Shown: positions 8,853 to 17,210 of the stretch, piece by piece
Position numbering within the stretch: position 1 is the stretch's first letter
How the letters are laid out: each line of letters begins with the position of its first letter
NCBI GenBank assembly: GCA_027485165.1
Contig: JAIXRN010000003.1
Coordinates: 62,001-126,000, forward strand
DNA: 64,000 bases
Direction: 5' to 3'
Source of the DNA: Rubrivivax sp.
GTDB taxonomy: Bacteria; Pseudomonadota; Gammaproteobacteria; Burkholderiales; Burkholderiaceae_C
Program-made: the position numbers and the translations under genes
The notes under the pieces: model-generated
What the model saw: only the letters and a program-made list of their open reading frames with translations
Told to the model about the DNA's origin: nothing
Databases searched by the model: none

Positions 8853-9646
8853 GCCGCGGGTATCGCGACCTGCTGGCCGGGGCCCTGGCCTTGCTGGCCC
8901 TGCTGCTGCTGGAAGCCAGCGGCGCCGACATGGTGGTGGCGCACCTGATGGCTGGGCCTGAGGGCTTCATCGGCCGTGAATCGCTGCTGTTGGCGCGGCT
9001 TCACGACGGCGGGCGCCTGCTGGCCTGGGCGATGCTGGGGCTGCTGCTGCTGGACGCCCTGCGCACCCCGGCACAGCCAGCGCAACTGGCGCAACCGGGA
9101 CAAACGGCGCAAACGGCCGCAGCCGCGCCCGGTGTACATCCGGCGCCCAGCCGTCGCACGCGCTTGCTGTGGCTGGGCGTGGTGCTGGCCACGGCCCTGC
9201 TGGTGCCCGGCATCAAGCGCTTCAGCCGCACCAGCTGCCCCTGGGACCTGGTGCCTTTCGGAGGTAGCGTGCCCTATGTGCCGCACTGGCTGCTGGGCCT
9301 GGCCGACGGCGGGCCGGGGCACTGCTTTCCGTCCGGCCATGCGGCCGGCGTGCTGGCCTTCATCGGCGTGTACTTTCTGTGGCGCGACCACCGCCCGCGC
9401 CTGGCGCGCGCGTTGGCCGCTGGTGTGTGGGCCTTGGGTGCGGCGTTCGGCGCGGTGCAGATGCTGCGCGGCGCGCATTTTCTGACCCACGTTCTGTGGG
9501 CCGCCTGGGCCTGCTGGGCGCTGGCGGCGGCGGTGGCTGCCTTGCTGGCCTGGCGCCAGGCGCGGCGCAGCGGCCATCAGGCGGGCTGGGTCAACAGGCC
9601 CGAAGCCCGCGTCCCGGTCAGGGCCCGAACAGATCACCCGGCGTAG
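8849..9646 (+). CDS. PAP2-family membrane phosphatase (LpxE/LpxT type)
   Basis: Membrane protein of 265 residues with about six hydrophobic segments. The acid phosphatase motifs are recognisable: motif 1 as [10 protein letters not shown], motif 2 PSGHA (after GGPGHCF), and motif 3 as RGAHFLTH, in which the usual Asp after the His is replaced. It may remove or transfer phosphate on lipid A or undecaprenyl-pyrophosphate. Translational coupling to eptA suggests a lipid A role, for example dephosphorylation that prepares or competes for the phosphoethanolamine site. A Gln/Ala-rich insert with repeats ([14 protein letters not shown]) lies at about residues 75-95. Its last 29 bases overlap the end of ruvB on the other strand. 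Confidence 0.85.
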   Translation: MSRGYRDLLAGALALLALLLLEASGADMVVAHLMAGPEGFIGRESLLLARLHDGGRLLAWAMLGLLLLDALRTPAQPAQLAQPGQTAQTAAAAPGVHPAPSRRTRLLWLGVVLATALLVPGIKRFSRTSCPWDLVPFGGSVPYVPHWLLGLADGGPGHCFPSGHAAGVLAFIGVYFLWRDHRPRLARALAAGVWALGAAFGAVQMLRGAHFLTHVLWAAWACWALAAAVAALLAWRQARRSGHQAGWVNRPEARVPVRARTDHPA

Positions 9647-10712
9647 CCCCCGGATCGGGCCGCACGGGCGGCACCAGGCCCAGGTGGCGCCAGGCCGCGG
9701 CCGTGGCCACGCGCCCGCGCGGCGTGCGCTGCAGGTAGCCCTGCTGGATGAGATAAGGCTCGATCACGTCCTCGATCGTGCCGCTTTCTTCGCCGATGGC
9801 CGCTGCCACGTTGTCCAGCCCCACGGGCCCGCCGTCGAAGCGGTGGATCACGGCTTCCAGCAGCTTGCGGTCCATCAGGTCGAAGCCCTGCGGGTCCACG
9901 TCCAGCATCTTCAGTGCGCGGTCGGCAATACCCATGTCGATGCTGCCGGTGCCCTTGACCTGCGCGTAGTCGCGCACGCGGCGCAGCAGCCGGTTGGCGA
10001 TGCGCGGCGTGCCGCGGCTGCGGCGCGCAATCTCGAGGGCGCCTTCGGCGTCGGTGGGCACGTTCAAGAGGCCGGCCGAGCGCGTGACGATGCGGCACAG
10101 TTCTTCGGCGGTGTAGAACTCCAGCCGCGCCACGATGCCGAAGCGGTCGCGCAGCGGGTTGGTGAGCATGCCCGCGCGCGTGGTCGCGCCCACCAGAGTG
10201 AAGGGCTGCAGGTCGAGCTTGATGCTGCGTGCGGCCGGGCCTTCGCCGATCATGATGTCGATCTGGTAGTCCTCCAGCGCGGGGTAGAGGATCTCTTCGA
10301 CCACCGGGCTCAGGCGGTGGATCTCGTCGATGAAGAGCACGTCGTTCTTCTCGAGGTTGGTCAGGATCGCGGCCAGGTCCTTGGGCTTTTCCAGCACCGG
10401 CCCGCTGGTCTGGCGCAGGTTCACGCCCAGTTCGTTGGCGATGATGTGGCTCAGCGTGGTCTTGCCCAGTCCGGGCGGGCCGAACAGCAGCACGTGGTCC
10501 AGCGCTTCGCTGCGGCCACGCGCGGCGTGGATGAAGATCTCCAGCTGTTCACGCGCCTTGGCCTGGCCCACGTAGTCGGCCAGGCCCTTGGGGCGCAGCG
10601 CGCGTTCGATGGCCTCTTCGTTGGGCGATGCCGGGGCCGCGCTGAGCACGCGCCCGCTGTTGCGGCCGGCGGGTGCGGAGGATGACGCGAAGTCGTCAGT
10701 CTGGATGGCCAT
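9618..10712 (-). CDS. ruvB: Holliday junction branch migration helicase RuvB
   Basis: Protein of 364 residues, a little longer than usual because of a variable N-terminus (first 25 residues). AAA+ features: Walker [12 protein letters not shown], Walker [11 protein letters not shown], sensor GATTRAGML, arginine finger RDRFG, and a C-terminal winged helix ending [10 protein letters not shown]. RuvB hexamers drive RuvA-bound Holliday junctions during recombinational repair. No ruvA or ruvC is adjacent, so the ruv genes are split here. The ATG lies only 7 bases after a GATAAT box, suggesting a leaderless or very short leader transcript. Confidence 0.97.
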   Translation of the reverse strand: MAIQTDDFASSSAPAGRNSGRVLSAAPASPNEEAIERALRPKGLADYVGQAKAREQLEIFIHAARGRSEALDHVLLFGPPGLGKTTLSHIIANELGVNLRQTSGPVLEKPKDLAAILTNLEKNDVLFIDEIHRLSPVVEEILYPALEDYQIDIMIGEGPAARSIKLDLQPFTLVGATTRAGMLTNPLRDRFGIVARLEFYTAEELCRIVTRSAGLLNVPTDAEGALEIARRSRGTPRIANRLLRRVRDYAQVKGTGSIDMGIADRALKMLDVDPQGFDLMDRKLLEAVIHRFDGGPVGLDNVAAAIGEESGTIEDVIEPYLIQQGYLQRTPRGRVATAAAWRHLGLVPPVRPDPGATPGDLFGP

Positions 10713-10719
10713 GCGTGCG

Positions 10720-10725
10720 ATTATC
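10720..10725 (-). promoter_or_regulatory. GATAAT -10 box of ruvB
   Basis: On the minus strand GATAAT is followed by exactly seven bases and the ruvB ATG. The same GATAAT-N7-ATG arrangement is found at mnmA. Such spacing would place the transcription start at or next to the initiation codon. Confidence 0.4.
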
Positions 10726-10769
10726 GCGAGCGCAGTGGCCGGCAGGCTGTCTACACTCCCGCCCCAGCC

Positions 10770-11165
10770 ATGAACGCCTTGCGCCGCCACCAACCCACCT
10801 GGGCCTGGATTGCCATCCTGGCCCTGCTGGCGGCGGCCTGGCTGCCGACCGTGTCTCAGGCTTTTGCACAGGCCCGCGGCGCCGGCACCACCTGGGCCGA
10901 GGTCTGCACCCCGCAGGGCATGCGCCTGGTGGCCATGCCGGCTGACGACGCCACCGGCGAAACGCCTTTGCAAGCCGCCGGCCATCTGCAGCACTGCGCC
11001 TTGTGCACGCTGGCGCAGGACACGCCGGGCCTGCCGCCGCCCGCAGCCCAGCCTCTGCCGCTGCTGGCGGCGGCTGCGGCCTTGCCCCGGCTCTTCCTGC
11101 ACGCGCCGCGCACCCTGCACGCCTGGCGCAGTGCCCAGCCGCGCGGCCCGCCTCTCGTTTCCTGA
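10770..11165 (+). CDS. DUF2946 family protein, probable copper-linked membrane/periplasmic protein
   Basis: Protein of 131 residues with an N-terminal hydrophobic signal or anchor (about 12-32), then EVCTPQG (Cys46) and HCALC (His75, Cys76, Cys79), the conserved metal-binding-like residues of DUF2946. The rest is Pro/Ala/Leu-rich, with a second hydrophobic patch near 95-112. DUF2946 genes are frequently next to copper TonB receptors. Here the receptor, YcnI and PCuAC genes follow, supporting a role in copper handling. A TACACT -10-like element lies at 10752-10757, divergent from ruvB. The exact function is unknown. Confidence 0.75.
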   Translation: MNALRRHQPTWAWIAILALLAAAWLPTVSQAFAQARGAGTTWAEVCTPQGMRLVAMPADDATGETPLQAAGHLQHCALCTLAQDTPGLPPPAAQPLPLLAAAAALPRLFLHAPRTLHAWRSAQPRGPPLVS

Positions 11166-11230
11166 CCCCGCCCCCCGTCCGCCCGGTGCGGCAGCCCAGC
11201 GCTGCCGGCCGGGCCCATCGGCATCGCCCT

Positions 11231-11266
11231 GCGCGCCGGCCGGCCTGAACGCCAGGCCTGGCGCGC
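11231..11266 (+). repeat. inverted repeat in the leader of the copper TonB receptor
   Basis: GCGCGCCGGCC (11231-11241) can pair with GGCCTGGCGCGC (11255-11266) with one bulged base, forming an 11-pair stem 10 bases before the AGGAGA ribosome site of the receptor. It could be an attenuator, processing site or partial terminator between the DUF2946 gene and the receptor. A role is inferred from position only. Confidence 0.4.
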
Positions 11267-11286
11267 GGGGCCGTCAGGAGACACCT

Positions 11287-13695
11287 TTGAACGCAACCCG
11301 AAGCATCGCGCCGCGCGCGATGCACGCCCTGTCGCCGCTGGCCATCGCGCTGGCTTGTGCTTTCCAGGCCCAGGCGCAAGCCCCAGCGCCCAATGCTGCT
11401 GCCGCTGCTGCTGCTCGGGCGCCCACGCCCGCGGCGGTGGACGCCAATGTCCGCAATGCCGGCATCGTCACCATCGTCGGCGGCCGCCCGAGTTCCTTGC
11501 CGACCCAGATTCCCACCACGACCTTCAGCATCCTGGGCAGCGAGATCGAAACCAAGATCAACGCCACCGACAGCGAAGACGCACTGCGCTACTTCCCCAG
11601 CCTGCTGGTGCGCAAGCGCTACATCGGCGACTACAACCATGCCGTGCTGTCCAGCCGCGCCAGCGGCACCGGCAACAGCGCACGCAGCATGGTCTACGCC
11701 GACGGCATCCTGCTGTCCAACTACCTGGGCAACGGCGCCGCTTTCACCCCGCGCTGGGGGCTGGTGACGCCGGAAGAGATCGAGCGCGTGGACGTGCTCT
11801 ATGGCCCGTTCTCAGCCGCCTACCCGGGCAACAGCGTGGGCGCCGTGGTCGACTACGTCACGCGCATGCCGCAGAAGTTCGAAGCCCATGCCAAGGTCGG
11901 CGTCTTCGGCCAGCGCTTCGCGCTCTACAACACCCGCGACACCTTCACCGGCTGGCAGGCCAGCGCTTCGGTGGGCAGCCGCGCGGGTGCCTGGTCGTGG
12001 TGGTTCAACGTCAACCGGCTGAAGAACGAAGGCCAGCCGCTGACCTTCGCCACCAAGCTCGTCACCGCCACCGCCACCGCCACCGCCACTACCACCGCGC
12101 CCGGCACGCCGGTGACCGGCGCGGTGCTGGACAAGGATCGCTTCAATGTGCCTTGGTACCTGATCGGCGACGCCACGCGCTACGACACCACGCAGGACCA
12201 TGCCAAGGCCAAGCTGGCCTACGACTTCGAAGGCCAGGTGCGGGCCCAGTACACGCTGGGCTGGTGGCAGAACAGCACGGTGGGCCAGTCGGTGCCCTAC
12301 CTGAAGCGCAGCAGCGACGGCGCACCGTTCTACAGCGGCGTGGCCAGCATCGACGGGCGCAGCTACAACGTCGCCGCCACCGACTTCAACCAGAGCCGTG
12401 ACGCCATCACCCACCTGATGCACGGCCTGTCGGTGGCCAGCCGCACGCGCGGCGTGTTCGACTGGGAATTCGCCGCCAGCCTGTACGACTACGACCAGGA
12501 CACCGCGCGCGTGCCGACCGTGGCCAAGCCCGCAGCCGACAGTGGCGGCGCCGGGCGCATCACCGACCTGGCGGGCACGGGCTGGAACACGCTGGCCATC
12601 AAGGGCGTCTGGCGCCCGAATGCCCAGCACCTGGCCGACTTCGGCGTGCAGCAGGACCGCTACCAGTGGCGCCAGCGAATCGACAACGCGGCCGACTGGA
12701 TGGGCGGCGGCCGCACCACGCCCTTCAGCAGCTTCCAGGGCAAGACGCAGCTGCGCAGCCTGTACGCGCAAGACGCCTGGACATTCGCACCCGGCTGGAA
12801 GGCGGTGCTGGGCTTGCGCTACGAGCACTGGACGGCCACCGATGGGCGCAGGGTGGCCTTCAACCAGACCACGGGCACGGCTACGCCTTCGGTGTTCCAG
12901 CGCCGCCGCGAGAGCTGGACCAGCCCCAAGGCCGCACTGGGCTGGCAGCTCAGGGACGACTGGTCGCTGAAGCTGTCGACCGGTCGCGCCATCCGCGTAC
13001 CGACAGTCGGCGAGCTCTTTCAAGGAAACGGGAGTGCGGGCGCGGGCAGCGACGTCGTCACCAACCCGAACCTGAAGCCCGAAAAGAGCTGGACAAGCGA
13101 ATTCAGCTCGGATTGGTTGCTGGCCGGCCAGCACCGGCTGCGCAGCACGCTGTTTCACGAGAACACCACCGACGCGCTGTACTCGCAGGCTATCCCGGGC
13201 ACCACACCCATCGTCAACAGCGTGCAAAACATCGACCGCATCCGCACCATCGGCCTGGAAACGGCCTATGACGCGGCCGACGTGCTGGTGAAGGGCCTGG
13301 ACCTGCAGGCCAGCCTGACCTACGCCGACAGCGTCATCAAGGCGAACAGCAGCTTTGTCGCCACGCCCGGCGACACCATCGGCAAGCAGCAACCGCGCGT
13401 GCCGAAGTGGCGCGCCAGCCTGCTGGCCAGCTACAAGTTGACCGACAGCCTGACCGGCAGCTTCGGCGCCCGCTACGGCAGCCGCCAGTTCGGCAACCTG
13501 AACAACGCCGACACCAACGGCTTTGCCTACCAAGGCTTCAGCAGCTACCTGACGGCTGATGTGCGGCTGCGCTGGAAGATCGACAAGCAGTGGAGCGCTG
13601 CGGTCGGCATCGACAACCTGAACAACCAGACCTACTGGAACTTCCACCCCTACCCGCAGCGGACCTACAACGCCGAGCTGCGCTTCGACCTGTGA
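11287..13695 (+). CDS. TonB-dependent outer-membrane receptor, probable copper receptor
   Basis: Outer-membrane receptor of about 802 residues. I chose TTG 11287 because AGGAG sits six bases upstream; ATG 11320 is the alternative. A signal peptide ends near AQAQA, followed by an Ala-rich linker and the plug (about 60-190: DALRYFPSLLVRKRYIGD, SVGAVVDYVTRMP). The 22-strand barrel ends with RTYNAELRFDL and a terminal aromatic/Leu motif. A Thr/Ala microsatellite (TATATATAT) lies in an early loop. It should import a metal or metallophore using TonB. The flanking DUF2946, YcnI and PCuAC genes point to copper, as in OprC/NosA-type receptors. It ends ten bases before ycnI. Confidence 0.85.
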   Translation: MNATRSIAPRAMHALSPLAIALACAFQAQAQAPAPNAAAAAAARAPTPAAVDANVRNAGIVTIVGGRPSSLPTQIPTTTFSILGSEIETKINATDSEDALRYFPSLLVRKRYIGDYNHAVLSSRASGTGNSARSMVYADGILLSNYLGNGAAFTPRWGLVTPEEIERVDVLYGPFSAAYPGNSVGAVVDYVTRMPQKFEAHAKVGVFGQRFALYNTRDTFTGWQASASVGSRAGAWSWWFNVNRLKNEGQPLTFATKLVTATATATATTTAPGTPVTGAVLDKDRFNVPWYLIGDATRYDTTQDHAKAKLAYDFEGQVRAQYTLGWWQNSTVGQSVPYLKRSSDGAPFYSGVASIDGRSYNVAATDFNQSRDAITHLMHGLSVASRTRGVFDWEFAASLYDYDQDTARVPTVAKPAADSGGAGRITDLAGTGWNTLAIKGVWRPNAQHLADFGVQQDRYQWRQRIDNAADWMGGGRTTPFSSFQGKTQLRSLYAQDAWTFAPGWKAVLGLRYEHWTATDGRRVAFNQTTGTATPSVFQRRRESWTSPKAALGWQLRDDWSLKLSTGRAIRVPTVGELFQGNGSAGAGSDVVTNPNLKPEKSWTSEFSSDWLLAGQHRLRSTLFHENTTDALYSQAIPGTTPIVNSVQNIDRIRTIGLETAYDAADVLVKGLDLQASLTYADSVIKANSSFVATPGDTIGKQQPRVPKWRASLLASYKLTDSLTGSFGARYGSRQFGNLNNADTNGFAYQGFSSYLTADVRLRWKIDKQWSAAVGIDNLNNQTYWNFHPYPQRTYNAELRFDL
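12064..12087 (+). repeat. (ACCGCC)4 hexanucleotide repeat inside the TonB receptor
   Basis: Four perfect hexamers encode alternating Thr-Ala residues in a predicted extracellular or periplasmic loop. Changes in copy number would keep the frame and only change loop length. Confidence 0.6.
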
Positions 13696-13705
13696 AGGCA
13701 TGACC

Positions 13706-14278
13706 ATGCATCAGAACCCACTACACACCGCCTGGGCTGCGGCCCTGGCCACCGCGCTTTGCCTGTCCATCACTGCCGGCCCGGCGGGCGCCCACGTGAC
13801 GCTGGAAGAACCCGCTGCCATCGCCGGCAAGGGCTACAAGGCCACGCTGCGCGTGGGCCACGGCTGCGAAGGCACGGCCACGCACACGCTGCGCGTGCTG
13901 GTGCCCGCGGGCTTTCGCGGCGCCAAGCCCATGCCCAAGCCAGGCTGGGCACTGGAAGTGAGGAAGGCTCCACTGGCCCAGCCGTTTGAGGCCCACGGCA
14001 AGCGCATCACCGAAGATGTGGTCGAAATCACCTGGAAAGCCAGCAGCCGCGAAGCCTGGCTGGCCGATGCGCACTACGATGAATTCGTGCTGCGCGGCCA
14101 GACCCCGGCGCAGCCCGGGCCGCTGTGGTTCAAGGTGCAGCAGCTGTGCGAAAAGGGCCAGTGGGACTGGTTCGACACGCCCGCCGACCCGAAGAGCACC
14201 CAGCGCGCCGGCCTGAAAGCCCCGGCCGCCCTGCTGGAAGTGCTGCCCGGCATGGGCAGCGAAGAACATCGTCATTGA
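13706..14278 (+). CDS. YcnI family copper-binding protein (DUF1775)
   Basis: Secreted protein of about 190 residues. A signal peptide ends at GPAGA, leaving mature HVTLEEPA: the N-terminal histidine matches the copper site described for YcnI-domain proteins. The following VGHGCEGTATHTLRVLVP and KPGW segments are typical. The C-terminus is His-rich (EEHRH). It probably binds or passes Cu(II) in the periplasm to the next protein, PCuAC. ATG 13706 has AAGG seven bases upstream; ATG 13700, two codons earlier, sits too close to it. It belongs to an operon with the TonB receptor and PCuAC genes. Confidence 0.88.
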   Translation: MHQNPLHTAWAAALATALCLSITAGPAGAHVTLEEPAAIAGKGYKATLRVGHGCEGTATHTLRVLVPAGFRGAKPMPKPGWALEVRKAPLAQPFEAHGKRITEDVVEITWKASSREAWLADAHYDEFVLRGQTPAQPGPLWFKVQQLCEKGQWDWFDTPADPKSTQRAGLKAPAALLEVLPGMGSEEHRH

Positions 14279-14321
14279 CCGCGTCCTTGATAGCCACCCA
14301 ACGTCCCCAAAGGAACATCCC

Positions 14322-14831
14322 ATGAAACTCGAGTTCACCCGCACCTTGTCGTTCATCGCCGTCACCCTGACCCTGGCCACGGCCAGCACCGCTGGCCACG
14401 CCCAGGCCGCCGCCACCGGCCTGAAGGTCGAAGCCCCCTGGGCCCGCCCCACCGTGCAGGGCCAGGCCGCTGGGGGCGGCTTCCTGCGCATCGTGGGCGG
14501 CCCGGCTGGCGACAAGCTGGTGGCCGCCAGCGCCGACATCGCCGGCCGCGTGGAACTGCACACCATGTCGATGGACGGCAACGTCATGCGCATGCGCCAG
14601 GTCGACGCCATCGACGTACCGGCCGGCAAGACCGTGGACCTGGCCCCTGGCGGCCTGCACGTGATGTTCATGGACCTGAAGACGCCGCTGAAGACCGGCA
14701 GCAGCTTTCCGCTGACGCTGAAGTTCGAAAAAGCCGGCGCCGTGCAGGTGGACGTGAAGGTGCAGCCCGCTGCGCCCGCTGCTGCAGGTGCGGCCGCCAA
14801 GCCCGCACACCAGCACGACCACAAGCACTGA
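14322..14831 (+). CDS. PCuAC periplasmic copper chaperone
   Basis: Protein of 169 residues with a signal peptide ending near GHAQA. The Cu(I) motif H-X10-M-X21-H-X-M is exact: His80, Met91, His113, Met115, with further Met82, 84, 89 and 117 around it. The fold start [11 protein letters not shown] is typical. The C-terminus is a flexible Ala/Pro stretch ending HQHDHKH, a likely second metal site. PCuAC delivers Cu(I) to the CuA centre of cytochrome oxidase, often with Sco proteins (none here). It lies 43 bases after ycnI with an AAAGGA ribosome site. Confidence 0.93.
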   Translation: MKLEFTRTLSFIAVTLTLATASTAGHAQAAATGLKVEAPWARPTVQGQAAGGGFLRIVGGPAGDKLVAASADIAGRVELHTMSMDGNVMRMRQVDAIDVPAGKTVDLAPGGLHVMFMDLKTPLKTGSSFPLTLKFEKAGAVQVDVKVQPAAPAAAGAAAKPAHQHDHKH

Positions 14832-14870
14832 CAGCCGGGCCAGCGCCCTGCGCGGGCTCTGGGTCTTCCG

Positions 14871-14905
14871 CCTGCGGCCTGCGGCCCGCGGCCCGCGGCC
14901 CGCGC
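14871..14905 (+). repeat. five tandem 7-bp repeats
   Basis: CCTGCGG, CCTGCGG, CCCGCGG, CCCGCGG and CCCGCGC follow each other between the PCuAC and VOC genes. They lie 40 bases after the PCuAC stop and could form alternative hairpins; no function is evident. Confidence 0.6.
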
Positions 14906-15007
14906 GCCGTGGCCGTGCTGCAGCAGCATGCGCCGCCGCACAATCGCTGCGGCGCGCTTCAGTCCTGTCGCGCGCCGTTTCATCCCACAGCAGCACCGCC
15001 GCCCGCC

Positions 15008-15439
15008 ATGCCTGAAGCCGCCCCTATCCGCCCCTTCCACCTGGCCTTCCCGGTCGACGACCTGGCCCGCGCGCGCCAGTTCTATGGCCAGACCCTGGGC
15101 TGCCCGGAAGGGCGCAGCAGTGCCGAATGGATCGACTTCGACTTCTTCGGCCACCAGATCGTCGCGCACCTGTCGCCGCCCCAGCCCGGCGATCACCACA
15201 ACGAAGTCGACGGGCACGACGTGCCGGTGCCGCACTTCGGCGTCGTGCTGGCCTGGGACGACTTTCACGCTCTGGCCGAACGCCTGCGCGCCCAGCCGGG
15301 CTTTCGCTTCGTCATCGAACCCTGCGTGCGCTTCGCCGGGCAGGTGGGTGAACAGGCCACGATGTTTTTCCGCGACCCGGCCGGCAACGCACTGGAATTC
15401 AAGGCCTTTCGCGACATCGGCCAGCTGTTCGCCAAGTGA
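15008..15439 (+). CDS. VOC family protein (glyoxalase/dioxygenase-like)
   Basis: Protein of 143 residues with one pair of beta-alpha-beta-beta-beta modules of the vicinal oxygen chelate fold: [23 protein letters not shown] at the start and [17 protein letters not shown] at the end, with candidate metal ligands His, His and Glu (HLAF, PHFG, LEFK). It resembles small glyoxalase-like proteins of unknown substrate. ATG 15008 starts the fold directly, and a CACAATC -10-like box lies near 14939. It stands apart from the copper operon, with about 175 bases of repeats between. Confidence 0.85.
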   Translation: MPEAAPIRPFHLAFPVDDLARARQFYGQTLGCPEGRSSAEWIDFDFFGHQIVAHLSPPQPGDHHNEVDGHDVPVPHFGVVLAWDDFHALAERLRAQPGFRFVIEPCVRFAGQVGEQATMFFRDPAGNALEFKAFRDIGQLFAK

Positions 15440-15485
15440 CGCCCCGGCCTTGCCCCGCCGCTGCGCGCGCTGACACCGCCGCCAC

Positions 15486-16400
15486 GTGAACCGCGCTGCG
15501 GCCCTGGCTGCGCCGCCGGGCCTGCCGGCCGACTGGCCAGCCCGCGCCTTTAGCCGCAGCCTGCGCGTGGGCGGGCTCGACTGGCATGTGCAGCTCGCGG
15601 GCCAGGGGCCTACGGTGCTGCTGCTTCATGGCACAGGCGGGTCGGCCCATTCCTGGGCCGACCTGCTGCCCCTGCTGCTGCCCCACGCCACCGTGCTGGT
15701 GCCCGACCTGCCCGGCCATGGCTGGACGCAGGGTGCGGCGCTGGCCGACCTGACCCTGCCGCGCATGGCCCAGGCCCTGCTGGCCCTGGTGGCGGCCCTG
15801 CGCCTGCCGCCGCCTGCCCTGGTGGCCGGGCATTCGGCCGGTGCGGCGCTGGCCTTGCGCCTGGCGCTGGACAGCGCGGCCGAAGCCGGCAGCACCGCCC
15901 CCCGCGTGCTGGGTTTCGCGCCTTCGCTGGTGGCGCCGCCGCAGGCCTACACCCGCTACCTGGCGCCCTTGATCAACCCCGTGGCCACGTCGGGCCCGGT
16001 GGCGCGGCTGATGGCGCGCGTGGCCGCACCCGCGGGTCTCATCGACCTGCTGCTGGCCAGCACCGGTTCAGCGCTGACGCCAGCCCAGCGCGCGCCCTAC
16101 AAGCGGCTGTTTGCCAGTCGCCAGCATGTGCAGGGCGCAGTGGGCTTCATGGCTGCAGCCGACCTGCCGGGGCTGAACGCCGAAAGCGCGCGCCTGCGCA
16201 GCCCGGTGGCCTTTGTGCTGGGGGCGCAGGACCGCTGGATCCCGGAACGGCTGCTGCGCCCCGTCATCGGCCGCCATCTGCCGCAGGCCGATGTGCAGGC
16301 CTGGCCGGGCGGGCACCTGGTGCACGAAGAACAGCCCGAACGGGCTGCGGCACGTGTGTTGGCGCTGCTGAACGCCGCACCGTCGGGGGCCAGGCCCTGA
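15486..16400 (+). CDS. alpha/beta hydrolase of the BchO type
   Basis: Protein of 304 residues. The N-terminus WPARAFSRSLRVGGLDWHVQ, the oxyanion region LLLHGTGGSAHSWADL, PDLPGHG, the nucleophile elbow VAGHSAGAALALRL, the STGSALT and HVQGAVGFMAAADLPGL segments and the ending GGHLVHEEQP all resemble BchO, the magnesium-chelatase-associated hydrolase of purple bacteria. Catalytic Ser, Asp (GAQDRW) and His (GGHLVHEE) are present. No other bacteriochlorophyll gene is in the window, so it may be a displaced photosynthesis gene, a relic, or a related hydrolase of another use. The start is GTG 15486. It faces a NUDIX gene. Confidence 0.7.
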   Translation: MNRAAALAAPPGLPADWPARAFSRSLRVGGLDWHVQLAGQGPTVLLLHGTGGSAHSWADLLPLLLPHATVLVPDLPGHGWTQGAALADLTLPRMAQALLALVAALRLPPPALVAGHSAGAALALRLALDSAAEAGSTAPRVLGFAPSLVAPPQAYTRYLAPLINPVATSGPVARLMARVAAPAGLIDLLLASTGSALTPAQRAPYKRLFASRQHVQGAVGFMAAADLPGLNAESARLRSPVAFVLGAQDRWIPERLLRPVIGRHLPQADVQAWPGGHLVHEEQPERAAARVLALLNAAPSGARP

Positions 16401-16422
16401 AGGCTGGGCCCGCCGGGCGCTT

Positions 16423-16500
16423 GCAGGCCGTGCAGGCCGTGCAGTTTCTGGCCGTGCAGTTTCGGGCCGCGCAACGCCAGGCCGCGCAGTGTCAGGCCGA
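16423..16500 (+). repeat. degenerate tandem repeats (two 9-bp and four 15-bp units)
   Basis: Units GCAGGCCGT (twice) are followed by GCAGTTTCTGGCCGT, GCAGTTTCGGGCCGC, GCAACGCCAGGCCGC and GCAGTGTCAGGCCGA. The array fills the gap between two converging genes and runs nine bases into the 3' end of the NUDIX gene. Confidence 0.6.
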
Positions 16501-17082
16501 CAGGCGCGGCGGCGGCAGCCAGGTGGAAGGCGCAGGCTGGGGCGCCGGGGCCGGCAGCAGCACCGGCTGCGCCAGCGGGCGCTGGCTCAGCTGGGCCAGC
16601 AGGGCGGGCAGGTCCAGGCGCTCGCGCAGCACAGCGTTGAGCTTGCGCGTGCACTGCACCGGCACGGCCTGGAAGGGGAACCAGCCGTAGCCGTCCATTT
16701 CTGGCAGCCGGGTGCCGCTGCTGGCGTCGTCGAAGCGGCTGTCGCACCACAGCAGTCCGGCGTCGAAGCGCGGCACGCGGGCGGCAAACAGGTGCAGGTC
16801 CTTGCGGCTGCGGTAAGGCAGGCGGCCCAGGTCCAGCAGGTCACAGCCTCGAAGGCACAGGCCGGTTTCTTCGCGCGTTTCGCGCAGCGCGGCCTGCTCG
16901 GGGGTCTCGTCGTCGGCGATGCCGCCCTTGGGCAGGTCCCAGTGGTCATGGCCCGTCACATGGCACAGCAGCAGTTCGCCCTGGTCGTTCAGCAGCACCA
17001 CGCCGCAGCTCAGGCGCTTGCCAAAGGGCAGCGCGACAGCAGGGGCTGGGGGCGTCATGAACATGCGGCGATTGAACTTCAT
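16492..17082 (-). CDS. NUDIX hydrolase
   Basis: Protein of about 196 residues. The Nudix box is complete: GGIADDETPEQAALRETREE followed by TGL, with the metal-binding REXXEE core, preceded by HWDLPKGG. Such enzymes hydrolyse nucleoside diphosphates linked to another group; the DLPKGG form resembles diadenosine polyphosphate or dinucleotide hydrolases. The C-terminal 40 residues are Pro/Ala/Leu-rich and probably disordered. The start is uncertain: ATG 17082, 17064 and 17058 are all in frame, with no good ribosome site. It is divergent from the arsenosugar pair. Confidence 0.88.
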   Translation of the reverse strand: MKFNRRMFMTPPAPAVALPFGKRLSCGVVLLNDQGELLLCHVTGHDHWDLPKGGIADDETPEQAALRETREETGLCLRGCDLLDLGRLPYRSRKDLHLFAARVPRFDAGLLWCDSRFDDASSGTRLPEMDGYGWFPFQAVPVQCTRKLNAVLRERLDLPALLAQLSQRPLAQPVLLPAPAPQPAPSTWLPPPRLSA

Positions 17083-17210
17083 CCAGGCAATGAGCGTGCC
17101 ACGCCCCGATGAAGGCCCTGTGGCGAAAAGCGCGGCCGAATCCACGTTGATCCCGGGTTCATCCTTCCGTGGATGTAAGGTCCGAGGCGTTTTCGCAGAC
17201 CGGAGACCCC

